From assembly GCF_000224085.1 (NCBI RefSeq), contig NC_015945.1, positions 3,278,501 to 3,342,500 of the forward strand: DNA of 64,000 bases, in the 5' to 3' direction. A model generated the notes under the pieces. The model had not been told where the DNA came from and searched no databases. It worked only from the letters and a program-made list of their open reading frames with translations. Within the stretch, counting starts at the first letter, position 1. Every line of letters begins with the position of its first letter. This document shows, piece by piece, positions 18,415 to 27,578 of this stretch. This DNA comes from Allomuricauda ruestringensis DSM 13258 (GTDB lineage: Bacteria > Bacteroidota > Bacteroidia > Flavobacteriales > Flavobacteriaceae). The translations under genes and the position numbers were made by a program.

Positions 18415-18447
18415 TTTGTTTTTTTTGACAAGAAGAAAGTATCTTTG
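18415..18447 (+). promoter_or_regulatory. consensus Bacteroidota promoter
   Basis: TTTG at 18415-18418, a 21-base spacer, then TATCTTTG at 18440-18447: an exact match to TTTG-N17-23-TAnnTTTG. It sits 20 bases before the ATG of a 57-residue membrane protein, giving a leader of only about 12-15 bases. Confidence 0.75.
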
Positions 18448-18467
18448 TTAAAACAAAAGGAGTAAAG

Positions 18468-18641
18468 ATGTTTGAATTTGACCAATATTTAGGTTTTTTA
18501 GCTTTTCTAACAATTTTGACAATCGGTTTTTGGTTGATGATATTCCTATTGACCTTTGTAGTACCTTATTGGTTGATCGGTAACCTAAGGGAAATGTTTA
18601 AAGAAAGAAAAGAGGCCAAACGTGCCCAATTAGAAGAATAA
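18468..18641 (+). CDS. small single-pass membrane protein, 57 residues
   Basis: Reads from ATG at 18468 to TAA at 18641. The N-terminus is MFEFDQYLGFLAFLTILTIG; hydrophobic residues at about 8-38 make one long or two short membrane helices with two Trp and a Pro, and a highly charged tail (REMFKERKEAKR, then AQLEE) follows. Support for expression is good: a perfect promoter just upstream, a purine-rich AAAAGGAG before the ATG, and a hairpin terminator 12 bases after the stop. Function unknown; the shape recalls small membrane regulators. Confidence 0.75.
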   Translation: MFEFDQYLGFLAFLTILTIGFWLMIFLLTFVVPYWLIGNLREMFKERKEAKRAQLEE

Positions 18642-18652
18642 AAAGATATACA

Positions 18653-18677
18653 AAAGGAAGCCAATTGGCTTCTTTTC
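18653..18677 (+). terminator. terminator of the small membrane protein gene
   Basis: AAAAGGAAGCC and GGCTTCTTTTC form a stem around AATT. It lies 12 bases beyond the stop codon. Confidence 0.75.
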
Positions 18678-18761
18678 TGTTTAAGGCTATGTTTAAGATT
18701 AGTTTTTCATTCGGTTGAGAACTAATTTTTTTGTCTTGTTTAAAATCAAATTACGTAAAGC

Positions 18762-18793
18762 ATAAAAAAAGCAGCCGAACGGCTGCTTTTTAA
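18762..18793. terminator. bidirectional terminator before the TonB-linked receptor gene end
   Basis: AAAAAGCAGCC and GGCTGCTTTTT pair perfectly around GAAC, with A-run and T-run on either side, so it can end transcripts from both directions. The receptor gene stop is 36 bases further on. Confidence 0.85.
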
Positions 18794-18828
18794 TTTAAGT
18801 TTCGGGGAAACTCGCTTTTTTGTTAGTC

Positions 18829-21312
18829 TTAGTATTGTCCTTCGCCATCATCGTCACCAGGACCTTGTTGTCCGCCCCTTTGGCGTTGCTCCTTAGGTTG
18901 GTTAAACCTATAAATAAAGGATAAGTTTACCTGTCTTTGTCTCCACTGGAACTCACTGTCCGATGTAAATGTAGGTGTTTGTGTAAAAGACCGTCGCTTT
19001 CTGGAGTTGAACAAGTCACTGGCATTTAATGATAGTGTAGCCTTATCATCGAAAAGATCTTTGCTTATCGCTAAGTTTAGCGAGAACATTGGATCGGATT
19101 CTGTTTGGGCATTTTGCCTTGGGCCCATATAAAAGGAGTTGGCCTGAAGCTCTAATTTTCCAGGCAATGTAAACTTGGAGCTCAAACGGGCAAAATAGCT
19201 GGAATTGGTTGTTCCATAATCGACCCCGTTAAATGTTCCATCCGAAGAAAAAGTAAAAAAGTTGAAACTACCGTTCATTCTCCACCATTTTGTAGGGTTG
19301 TACATTACACCTGCTTCGGCACCGATACGCTCGTTGGTGGATAGGTTTATGGGAACCCTTCTAATGATCTGGATACCATCCGAAGTAAATTGACCCGTAT
19401 TTTCGGTAATAAACTCAAAAGATTGTGTTTCACGTTGATAGTAAACAGAAGACGTAAAGGTTATCTTTTTCCACCTCTTCATGTAGCCAAGGTCAAAAGC
19501 ATTGGCAAAGGCCGGGTCCAAGTCTGGATTTCCTTGAAAAACGTTTGTCCTACTAGATCTGGATGGAAATGGGTTGATAAACCAGCCCCTTGGTCTGTTT
19601 ATCCTCCTGTTGTAACCAAGCGAAATGTTTTGGGTTTCCGAAATTTCGTAAACAAGGTTGACTGTTGGGAAAAGTCCTAAATAGTTTTTATCAAAATTAA
19701 GGTCAACATCTTCCCCCACAAGTTCTTCCAAAGCGTGGCTATCTATACTGGCATCTACCTCACCCCTCAATTCCGTATTTTCCAAACGCAAGCCAAGTAA
19801 CACGGAAAATTTACCGTACTTGTTCCCATACTGGGTGTAAAGTGCATTCACGTTTTCGTGATAGGTAAATATATTGGTAAGATCTTGATTGGTGATGAAA
19901 TTACCTGTCCCTTGATCTAGGGTGTCCAACTGGTAATCGTTTACCTCTTTTTCAAAAGTACCTCGGTAACCCGCCTCAAACTGTGCATCGCCCATGGGCA
20001 AAACGTAATCAATCTGAGCCAGAATATCGTCCTGTTTTTGTTTTTCGTAAATGTTTTCAAGTGCAATCAAACTATCACTGGGCACAGTACGATCTTCCCG
20101 AATACCGGTCAAAACATCCTCATTATCGTAGGAATACTGAAAATCAGCAGTTAGTTTTTGCCCATCATCATCAATGTTATTGGTGTAATTAAAAGAGAAC
20201 TGTCGGCTGTTGTCTTTCTCTGCTTGATCTTCTGTTCTAAAGGTCCTACTGTTGATGCTTCCATCAGAAAACCGTTGATTGTCATTTTCGGTCAAATCAT
20301 TTTCATCTGACCATCTATAGAAGAAGCTACCTGTAATCGAGGATTTTTCGGTTAGGAAATACTCCATACCAATATTTATATTGAAACCATCATCGTTTCT
20401 ACTGATATCCCTGTCTTCGTAAATTCTATCAAATTCACTTTGTTCGGATAGATAGGTATTATCATTGTAACCGCCCCCTGGAGATTCTCGGTGAAAATAC
20501 CCCAGGGTGTTAAAAATGTTGAACTTTTCAGTTCGGATATTAAAGTTGGTGGTGGCTCTAGCATTAAAAGGGATTCCTCCTGTTAGGTTAATAGAACCAT
20601 TGATGCCCAAGGTCTTCTCCTTTTTAAGCACAATGTTCAAAATACCTGCGGTACCCTCGGCATCATAACGGGCAGAAGGACTGGTAATTACCTCCACCTT
20701 TTCTATGGCATCGGCAGGTAGTTGCTGCAGTACATCGGTGGAACCAAAACCGGCCAATGCGGATGGTTTTCCGTTGATCAGGATACGAACATTATCGTTC
20801 CCTCTTAAGCTAATGCCCCCCTCAACATCTACGGAAACAGAAGGGATATTTCCCAATGCATCGCTAACGTTACCACCACTTGTAGTAATGTCTTTTCCAA
20901 TGTTATACACTTTTTTGTCCAAACGGACCTCAACAGTGGTTTTTTCACCTACTACCTCAACTTCTGCAAGCTGGGCAACATCTGGGGACAAAGTAATAGA
21001 ACCTAAATTGGTATCCGAATTGTACGTTTGTCCTTTTTGGGAGTATGTTTTATAAGAAATAAATTCTACCCTAATATTATAAGTGCCAGGAGTGGTCTCA
21101 ACCTCAAAATTACCAGAGAGGTCAGTGATTCCGCCAGTGACTTTGTCCGGGTAATCTGTATTTTGCAACACAAATGTCGCATATTCCAATGGTTGTCCAG
21201 ATTCCGAGTCAACCACCTTACCTGTAATAGTTATAGGTTTTTGGTCTTGTTGCGCCATCCCTTTAAAAGTAGTCAGGGTCAATAGCAACAACGGGATAAT
21301 AATCCTTTGCAT
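18829..21312 (-). CDS. TonB-dependent outer-membrane receptor-like protein
   Basis: An 827-residue outer-membrane beta-barrel protein. It has a signal peptide (MQRIIIPLLLLTLTTFKGMA), a carboxypeptidase-regulatory-like Ig domain at about 28-110 (ITGKVVDSESGQPLEYATF), a TonB plug at about 115-220 (VSDALGNIPSVSVDVEGG, LRGNDNVRILINGKP) and a long barrel. The C-terminus is a disordered Gln/Gly/Asp tail (GGQQGPGDDDGEGQY) rather than a terminal aromatic residue. It belongs to the outer-membrane beta-barrel family common in Bacteroidota, here without a SusD partner, so glycan uptake is not implied. Starts at ATG 21312; the TTG start seven codons earlier is less likely. Confidence 0.87.
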   Translation of the reverse strand: MQRIIIPLLLLTLTTFKGMAQQDQKPITITGKVVDSESGQPLEYATFVLQNTDYPDKVTGGITDLSGNFEVETTPGTYNIRVEFISYKTYSQKGQTYNSDTNLGSITLSPDVAQLAEVEVVGEKTTVEVRLDKKVYNIGKDITTSGGNVSDALGNIPSVSVDVEGGISLRGNDNVRILINGKPSALAGFGSTDVLQQLPADAIEKVEVITSPSARYDAEGTAGILNIVLKKEKTLGINGSINLTGGIPFNARATTNFNIRTEKFNIFNTLGYFHRESPGGGYNDNTYLSEQSEFDRIYEDRDISRNDDGFNINIGMEYFLTEKSSITGSFFYRWSDENDLTENDNQRFSDGSINSRTFRTEDQAEKDNSRQFSFNYTNNIDDDGQKLTADFQYSYDNEDVLTGIREDRTVPSDSLIALENIYEKQKQDDILAQIDYVLPMGDAQFEAGYRGTFEKEVNDYQLDTLDQGTGNFITNQDLTNIFTYHENVNALYTQYGNKYGKFSVLLGLRLENTELRGEVDASIDSHALEELVGEDVDLNFDKNYLGLFPTVNLVYEISETQNISLGYNRRINRPRGWFINPFPSRSSRTNVFQGNPDLDPAFANAFDLGYMKRWKKITFTSSVYYQRETQSFEFITENTGQFTSDGIQIIRRVPINLSTNERIGAEAGVMYNPTKWWRMNGSFNFFTFSSDGTFNGVDYGTTNSSYFARLSSKFTLPGKLELQANSFYMGPRQNAQTESDPMFSLNLAISKDLFDDKATLSLNASDLFNSRKRRSFTQTPTFTSDSEFQWRQRQVNLSFIYRFNQPKEQRQRGGQQGPGDDDGEGQY

Positions 21313-21413
21313 AGTTTGATTTTTACGCTGCAAAAATTGAAGGAAAAAAGGAGGCTACGAAATATAAGTCCCCCAACAACGCAATTGAACCTGCGAATGA
21401 CCTTAAAGAATTG

Positions 21414-21908
21414 TTAATCTCTGTTTTTCTTCTTTTTCTTCTTCTTTTTTTTCTTTTTTGCTTTGAAGTGGTTCTCTTGGAGTTCCATAAAGGCTTCGTA
21501 TTTATCTTCTGGAAGACCTGCCTTTAATTCGGCGTCTTGGCGTCGTTTAATTTTCTCGACTTCCTCTTTCATTTTAAGAGGTTCCAGTTCTAAGATTTGA
21601 AGCTCTATACGTTGTTGCACGGACTGTACCAATGAAGTGCGTACTACGGCTTGTTCAAAAGGGTCCAAGCCTATTGCCTCCGTGATGGATGGCATTTGTT
21701 CGTCCACTAATTCCTCCGCAGTTGGCGGGGTTTCCTCTTTTTGATTGTCCACAGGACCTGCTTGTGGCACATAGCTACGTCCTCGTCCATACATGCCGCG
21801 AGAACCATATCCATAGGGAGATCCGTATCCGTACTGGGCAACCATATCGTTAATGGCCAACATACCGATAAAAAGGGTTATTGCGAAGAGGGTTTGAGTA
21901 CTTTTCAT
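21414..21908 (-). CDS. exported protein with poly-lysine C-terminus
   Basis: A 164-residue protein with a signal peptide (cleavage near MVAQ), a Tyr/Gly/Ser-rich stretch (YGYGSPYGYGSRGMYGRG), an acidic helical middle region (about 60-145) and a C-terminal run of about a dozen Lys residues ending NRD. The Lys tract is coded by mixed AAG and AAA codons, so it is kept as protein and is not just a DNA homopolymer. Conserved relatives in Flavobacteriia have no known role. It stands alone upstream of the receptor gene, same strand. Confidence 0.75.
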   Translation of the reverse strand: MKSTQTLFAITLFIGMLAINDMVAQYGYGSPYGYGSRGMYGRGRSYVPQAGPVDNQKEETPPTAEELVDEQMPSITEAIGLDPFEQAVVRTSLVQSVQQRIELQILELEPLKMKEEVEKIKRRQDAELKAGLPEDKYEAFMELQENHFKAKKKKKKKKKKKNRD

Positions 21909-21976
21909 GGGCTAAATATAATATTTAGGATTCATTTATGTTTGTTTTCGTTGTTAAATGTAACTGTATATCAGAA

Positions 21977-22318
21977 TTATAGCAACTTGGAAATATTCTC
22001 TGGAGGTCTACCCACAACTGCTTTTTTACCGTTTACAACAATAGGCCGCTCAATCAATTTAGGGTTTTCCGCCATGGCCGTAATCACTTCATCATCCGTT
22101 AAGGTTTTACCCTTAAATTTTTCTTTCCAAATGGCTTCGGTTTTACGTACCAAATCTATTGGGGAAATTCCTAAATATTCAACTAAGGTTTTAAGCTCTT
22201 CTTTGCTGGGAACATCGTCCAAATATTTTACAACTTCAAAATCTTTTCCGGATTTTTCCAAAATCGCCAATCCTTCCCTGGACTTTCTACATCGTGGATT
22301 GTGGTATATTTTAATCAT
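21977..22318 (-). CDS. arsC: ArsC-family arsenate reductase (glutaredoxin-coupled type)
   Basis: A 113-residue thioredoxin-fold protein. The N-terminal motif YHNPRCRKSREGL carries the active-site Cys10, and ERPIVVNGKKAVVGRPPE near 90-107 is the Arg-containing loop of glutaredoxin-linked arsenate reductases. Family members reduce arsenate to arsenite; some (Spx, YffB) have other roles, but the CxxS/R pattern and C-terminal loop favour ArsC. No ars operon is nearby. It ends close behind prfB and is probably cotranscribed with it. Confidence 0.85.
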   Translation of the reverse strand: MIKIYHNPRCRKSREGLAILEKSGKDFEVVKYLDDVPSKEELKTLVEYLGISPIDLVRKTEAIWKEKFKGKTLTDDEVITAMAENPKLIERPIVVNGKKAVVGRPPENISKLL

Positions 22319-22328
22319 GATTATCGTG

Positions 22329-23430
22329 TTATTCCTGTTCTTCTTTTTGTCCCATCATCATAAGATAGGCTTTTAAAAATGCGTCCAAATCACCGTCCAT
22401 TACAGCGTCCACATTTCCGGTTTCCTCTCCGGTACGAACATCCTTAACCAATTTATAGGGGTGCATCACGTAGTTTCTAATTTGTGAGCCCCATTCAATC
22501 TTCATTTTGGAGGATTCTATTTCGGCACGGGCCTCTTGTTTTTTCCGAAGCTCGATTTCGTACAGCTGCGACTTCAACATTTTCACGGCCGTGGCCCTGT
22601 TGTCGTGCTGCGAACGGGAGTCGGAACAAGAAATTTGGATTCCTGTTGGTTTGTGCACCAATTGTACTTTGGTCTCTACCTTGTTTACATTTTGCCCTCC
22701 GGCGCCGCTGGAACGTGCTGTGGTAATCTCAATATCGGATGGATTCACCTCAATTTCGATACTGTCGTCCACCAACGGATACACATAAACGGAGGCGAAG
22801 GAAGTGTGCCTTTTCGCATTACTATCAAAAGGGGAGATGCGCACCAAACGGTGTACACCATTCTCTCCTTTGAGCCAACCAAAGGCATATTCGCCTTCAA
22901 TTTCCAAGGTAACGGTTTTAATCCCTGCCACATCGCCCGCTTGGTAATTGAGTTCCTTTATTTTGTAGCCATTCTTTTCGGCCCACATCATATACATGCG
23001 CATAAGCATAGAGGCCCAATCACAACTTTCGGTACCACCGGCACCTGCAGTTATTTGAAGCACTGCCGTTAGCTCATCACCTTCGTCCGAAAGCATATTG
23101 CGGAACTCCAATTTTTCTATGGCCAATTGGGCTTTTTCAAACTGTTTGCTCACTTCCTCTTCAGAAACTTCACCAGCTTGTTGGAATTCCATAAGCACCT
23201 CAAGGTCACCAATCAATGTTTTGGCTTCCTCAAAATCTGCTACCCAATTCTTTTTGGATTTAATGGACTGCATTTGCTTTTGGGCTTCTTGTGGATTGTC
23301 CCAAAAACCGGGAGCAAGAGTTTTTTCTTCCTCGTTCTCTATCTCAATAAGTTTGGCATCAATGTCAAAGATACCTCCTTAACGCACCAAGGCGCTCAAT
23401 AAGATCTTTTTGCTGATCTGTGGTTACCAT
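22329..23430 (-). CDS. prfB: peptide chain release factor 2 with programmed +1 frameshift
   Basis: RF2 ends translation at UGA and UAA. The gene starts at the ATG at 23430; codon 22 is an in-frame TGA at 23367-23365. A +1 shift there (CTT TGA C read as CTT then GAC) joins a 21-codon leader to a 345-codon body, 366 residues in all. The body has the stop-recognition tripeptide SPF in [14 protein letters not shown] and the catalytic GGQ in [10 protein letters not shown]. Frameshifting occurs when RF2 is scarce, so the gene autoregulates. An ORF finder that does not model the shift reports only 314 residues from an internal Met at 23273. Confidence 0.96.
23364..23380 (-). promoter_or_regulatory. 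prfB programmed frameshift site
   Basis: On the minus strand: AAGGAGG, TAT, CTT, TGA, C. This is the classical arrangement: a Shine-Dalgarno-like AGGAGG three bases before the slippery CTT, then UGA with C after it. Confidence 0.95.
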
Positions 23431-23472
23431 GTATTGTATTTTGGGGTAAAAATAAGTTTCTTTCTGCACATG

Positions 23473-23770
23473 ACCTTGGAAAAAGACAAGTTCAAGTATC
23501 AAGTTCAGGTATCAAGTTCAAGTTCAAACTTCTGACCTCCGACTATAGACTACAAAATAGCAGAGTAACAGAGTAGGCAGTAGCAGTACACAGTTGGCAG
23601 TCATCAAGTTCAAGTACAAAAGCATTCATGGCCATTCGTGAAATTTGTGTCAAAAAGGAAAAAGAGCAGAGAGAAAATAACAAGAGACAGGAGATAAGAG
23701 ACCACTTCGGACTTCGGACTTCCGACATCGAGCACCAAACACCAATTACAATAACCGAAGCCATAGTTTT
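23473..23770. repeat. dispersed low-complexity intergenic tract (copy 1)
   Basis: A non-coding stretch of about 300 bases made of overlapping short words: CAAGTTCAAGTATCAAG repeated at its left end, GTAGGCAGTAGCAGT in the middle and CTTCGGACTTCGGACTTCC near 23712. The word AATAACCGAAGCC near 23751 recurs at about 55206. Similar tracts lie at 55.2-55.5 kb and 62.1 kb. No conserved frame runs through it. Confidence 0.6.
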
Positions 23771-23885
23771 ATATCTAATCTTGATTCATCTATTGCGGAC
23801 GGGAGCCTTTAATCTTATGTCCAACATCTTATATCGAAATGTAAAATGAATTCCATATTTTTAAGGACAATATTTCAACCAGATT

Positions 23886-26288
23886 ATGAAGAACACAACT
23901 ACGCTCATCACTTTGTTTTATTTTGTTTGCGCCTCATTGGCAGCGCAAACCTTTGAAAAAGCTAAAGACTTCCAGAAATTCAATGGCTATTTCAATTTTT
24001 TCTACGACGATTCAACCGACAAAATCTATCTTCAGGTAGATGAGCTCGAAAAAGAATTTCTATACGTATATGCACTAAGCAGTGGTATCGGTAGCAACGA
24101 TATTGGCCTTGATCGCGGGCAGCTGGGCAACGAGCAAGTGGTTTTTTTCCGCAAAGCGGGAACTAAATTGCTTTTGGTACAGCCCAATCTTGAATTTAGG
24201 GCTATTACGGACAACGAACTTGAAAGCAAATCCGTGGAACAGGCCTTCGCCAAATCTATCTTGGAAGGGTTTAAAATTGAAGAGGAATCCAAGGGTAGTT
24301 ACCTTATAGATTTCACTGATTTTTTAATGCGCGACGCCCATGGGGTTTCCAACCGATTAAAGAGAGCCAAACAAGGTTCGTACAGCTTGGACAAATCCAA
24401 AAGTGCCTTGGCGTTTGATCGCACAAAAGCATTTCCTAAAAATGTGGAGTTTGATGTAACCCTTACCTTTAAAGGGGAACCAGAGGGCGCATGGATTCGT
24501 TCGGTCTCCCCAACAGCAAGTTTGGTCACAGTGGCCCAGCACCATTCATTGATTGAACTTCCGGACGATAACTTTAAGAAAAGAGCTTTTGATCCTCGAA
24601 GTGGGGGATACCCATTCTCTTATTACGATTATGCCACACCGGTACAAGAATCCTTGGTAAAAAGATTTATAAGAAGACACCGTTTAAAAAAGAAGGACCC
24701 CAACGCCGAAGTGAGCGAAGCTGTTGAGCCGATTATATATTATTTGGATAATGGAACCCCGGAACCTATCCGTTCAGCCCTATTGGATGGTGGAAAATGG
24801 TGGAACCAAGCGTTCGAGGCAGCAGGGTACAAGAATGCCTTTCAAATGAAAATGTTGCCAGATGATGCCGATCCTTTGGACGTGCGTTACAATGTGGTAC
24901 AATGGGTGCACCGTTCCACAAGAGGATGGAGCTATGGGGCCAGTATAGTTGACCCAAGAACAGGAGAAATCTTAAAAGGCCATGTAAGTTTGGGAAGTCT
25001 TCGCATCCGTCAGGATTTTATGATTGCCCAAGCCTTGATGAACCAACCATTTGAAGAAAGGGACAATAATTACGAGCCCATGTTAGAATTGGCCTTGGCA
25101 AGAATCCGTCAGCTTTCCGCACACGAAATAGGTCATACCCTTGGATTTGCCCACAATTTTGCGGCAAGCACCAACAATAAAGCATCTGTGATGGATTATC
25201 CGCACCCGCAATTTGAGTTGGATGGAGGTGAAATCAATTTTAAGAATGCCTATGATACTGGTATAGGTGAATGGGACAAGGTAACCGTAGCCTATGCCTA
25301 CTCCGATTTTCCAAGTGGAACCAACGAGCAAGAGGCGTTGAATACTATTTTGAAGAAAGCCCAAGACGATGGGTTGCGTTATATTTCCGATCAAGATGCC
25401 CGCCCTAAAGGTGGTGCACATGCATTGGCCCATTTGTGGGACAATGGAAAAAGTGCCAGTCAAGAATTGGAGAGCATGTTAGAAATAAGAAAAAAAGCCA
25501 TCGAAAACTTTTCCATTGATAATATCAGGACAGGCGAAGCCTATTCCGTTTTGGAAGATGTGTTTGTACCCTTGTATTTCTTCCACAGATACCAGACCGA
25601 GGCGGTTTCCAAAGTTATTGGCGGTTTGGATTATAATTATGCAGTGAAAGATGGAGGTCAAACTCCTGTGAAGCCTGTAAATGAAGCTATACAGGAAGCA
25701 GCAATGGAATCCATCCTCAAAACATTGGATGCCGAGGTGATTGCGGTTCCAAAGGACAAATTGAATCTTTTTCCACCGCGCGCAATCGGTTTTAGCCGTT
25801 CCAGGGAATCTTTTAAAGGAAGAACAGGTGTAAGTTTTGATGCCCTTTCCGTTGCGGAAACTGCTGCAGATATGACCTTGGAATTGTTGTTGCACCCAGA
25901 GCGCGCATCTAGACTGGTTCAGCAAAAAAGCTTGGATAAAGGTCAAATGGGTCTAAAAGAAGTATTGGACGAAACCATAAAAGGTACTTTTGATTTATCG
26001 CACCGAGATGATTACGAGGAAGAGGTGCAGCATACCATCAATTTTAGGGTGCTTTACCACATTATGAACTTGGCAGCACACAACGATGTATACCCGCAAG
26101 TAAACGCCATTGCCAATGAATCTTTGAATAATTTGAAAATACAATTGTTAGGTGACGGTAAAAATGCCATCTCGGTTGAAATGGTCAAGAGAATAGATGC
26201 TTTTATGAAAAAGCCTTCTGAATTCAAACTTATTCCAGTTTCCGAAATCCCAGATGGGTCGCCCATTGGTATGGACTGCATGGATTAA
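23886..26288 (+). CDS. secreted zinc-dependent metalloprotease (DUF5117/DUF5118 type)
   Basis: An 800-residue protein with a signal peptide (about 1-20, ending SLAAQ). The zincin motif SAHEIGHTLGFAHNF near 412-426 is HExxHxxGxxH, and the Met-turn SVMDYP follows about 12 residues later, so this is a metzincin-like protease. The N-terminal region (YLQVDELEKEFLYVYALSSG, RAITDNELE) matches DUF5117/5118 proteins of Bacteroidota. The C-terminal 250 residues are helical. The substrate is unknown. It is followed after 8 bases by a threonine aldolase gene on the same strand. Confidence 0.88.
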   Translation: MKNTTTLITLFYFVCASLAAQTFEKAKDFQKFNGYFNFFYDDSTDKIYLQVDELEKEFLYVYALSSGIGSNDIGLDRGQLGNEQVVFFRKAGTKLLLVQPNLEFRAITDNELESKSVEQAFAKSILEGFKIEEESKGSYLIDFTDFLMRDAHGVSNRLKRAKQGSYSLDKSKSALAFDRTKAFPKNVEFDVTLTFKGEPEGAWIRSVSPTASLVTVAQHHSLIELPDDNFKKRAFDPRSGGYPFSYYDYATPVQESLVKRFIRRHRLKKKDPNAEVSEAVEPIIYYLDNGTPEPIRSALLDGGKWWNQAFEAAGYKNAFQMKMLPDDADPLDVRYNVVQWVHRSTRGWSYGASIVDPRTGEILKGHVSLGSLRIRQDFMIAQALMNQPFEERDNNYEPMLELALARIRQLSAHEIGHTLGFAHNFAASTNNKASVMDYPHPQFELDGGEINFKNAYDTGIGEWDKVTVAYAYSDFPSGTNEQEALNTILKKAQDDGLRYISDQDARPKGGAHALAHLWDNGKSASQELESMLEIRKKAIENFSIDNIRTGEAYSVLEDVFVPLYFFHRYQTEAVSKVIGGLDYNYAVKDGGQTPVKPVNEAIQEAAMESILKTLDAEVIAVPKDKLNLFPPRAIGFSRSRESFKGRTGVSFDALSVAETAADMTLELLLHPERASRLVQQKSLDKGQMGLKEVLDETIKGTFDLSHRDDYEEEVQHTINFRVLYHIMNLAAHNDVYPQVNAIANESLNNLKIQLLGDGKNAISVEMVKRIDAFMKKPSEFKLIPVSEIPDGSPIGMDCMD

Positions 26289-26296
26289 ACTATTTT

Positions 26297-27322
26297 ATGG
26301 AGATAAACTTAATAAGTGACACTGTCACAAGACCTTCGGCTGGAATGTTGGAGGCCATGATGAATGCTAAAGTAGGGGACGATGTTTTTAAGAACGACCC
26401 TACGGTAAACGAATTGGAATCCAAAATTGCTACGTATTTTGGCGTGGAAGCTGCCCTATTTTTCCCTAGTGGCACCATGACCAATCAAACAGCTATAAAA
26501 ATCCACACCCAGCCTGGCGACCAGTTGATCTGTGATAAATATGCGCACGTCTACAATTACGAAGGGGGAGGAGTAAGTTTTAATAGTGGGGTTTCCTGTA
26601 AATTGGTGGATGGCAATAGAGGTATGATGACCGCAGAACAGGTCGAAGCATCAATTAATCCACCAGATTTTTACCACAGTCCATTAACCTCTTTGGTCTG
26701 CATAGAGAACACCACGAACAAAGGAGGTGGAGCCTGTTGGGATTTTGAAGAGTTGAAAAAAATCCGAAAAGTCTGTGATGAGCACAATCTAAAATATCAT
26801 TTGGACGGTGCCCGACTTTGGAACGCTTTGGTAAAAAAAGGCGAGGACCCAAAAGCCTACGGACAGTTATTTGACAGCATCAGCGTATGTTTAAGCAAAG
26901 GTATGGGCTGCCCTGTGGGTTCTGTGCTTTTGGGTAGTAAAAATGATATTGATAAAGCCTTGCGAATCCGTAAAATTTTTGGAGGTGGCATGCGTCAGTC
27001 CGGTTATTTGGCCGCAGCAGGGATTTATGCCTTGGAAAACAACGTGAAACGATTGGCAGAAGACCACAAGAAAGCTCAAGAAATAGGGAAGGTGCTTCAA
27101 TCCTTGGATTTCATTAAAAAAGTGGAACCCATCGAGACCAACATCATCATTTTTGAAATAAATGAGAACAAAATATCATCTGAGGCATTTTTAGAGCAAT
27201 TGACCAAAAATCAGGTATCCATCATAGGGATGGGGCAGGGAAAATTGCGCATTGTTACCCATTTGGACTATACCGATGCGATGCATCAGCATTTCTTAAA
27301 AGTTTTGAAAAGTATTGGATAA
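26297..27322 (+). CDS. ltaE: low-specificity L-threonine aldolase
   Basis: A PLP-dependent fold-type I lyase that splits threonine or allo-threonine to glycine and acetaldehyde. The 341 residues show FPSGTMTNQTAIK near 55-67, YHLDGARLWNAL near 164-175 with the Asp that contacts the pyridine nitrogen, and the PLP-lysine in SVCLSKGMGCPVGS near 197-210. Beta-eliminating lyases such as tryptophanase share the family, but the size and motifs fit LtaE. It follows the metalloprotease gene by 8 bases. Confidence 0.9.
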   Translation: MEINLISDTVTRPSAGMLEAMMNAKVGDDVFKNDPTVNELESKIATYFGVEAALFFPSGTMTNQTAIKIHTQPGDQLICDKYAHVYNYEGGGVSFNSGVSCKLVDGNRGMMTAEQVEASINPPDFYHSPLTSLVCIENTTNKGGGACWDFEELKKIRKVCDEHNLKYHLDGARLWNALVKKGEDPKAYGQLFDSISVCLSKGMGCPVGSVLLGSKNDIDKALRIRKIFGGGMRQSGYLAAAGIYALENNVKRLAEDHKKAQEIGKVLQSLDFIKKVEPIETNIIIFEINENKISSEAFLEQLTKNQVSIIGMGQGKLRIVTHLDYTDAMHQHFLKVLKSIG

Positions 27323-27331
27323 TAGCATGTA

Positions 27332-27500
27332 GTTCTCGATACGCTTCGCACTCGAACTGACAAAATATAGCTACAATGTCACTTCGAGTGGTTTTGGCAT
27401 AGCCAAAATTGTATCGAGAAGTGATTCGGTCTTTGTCGTGAAAATGGATTGCAGAGAAGAGTTCTCGATACGTTCCCTTCGGAAACACTCGAACTGACAT
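27332..27500. repeat. composite REP-like hairpin block, left copy
   Basis: Three related palindromic units: A at 27332-27362 (GTTCTCGATAC, GCTTCGC, ACTCGAACTGACA), B inverted at 27377-27423 (core TTTTGGC/GCCAAAA) and C at 27461-27499 (core TTCCCTTCGGAAA). Outer arms CTCGATAC and ACTCGAA are shared while the inner hairpins differ. The same A-B-C order recurs at 27874-28047. Confidence 0.8.
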
Positions 27501-27578
27501 TTTTTATATGAATTGCCAATTTCAGTAACTTTGGTGAAACCCAAATTGCAACAAAAAATCAATCAATGGACAATCCCT

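Noticed and set aside
22329..23273. RF2 as a 314-residue protein from an internal ATG
   Set aside because: The upstream sequence has an intact frameshift site and an in-phase leader, giving the normal 366-residue RF2.
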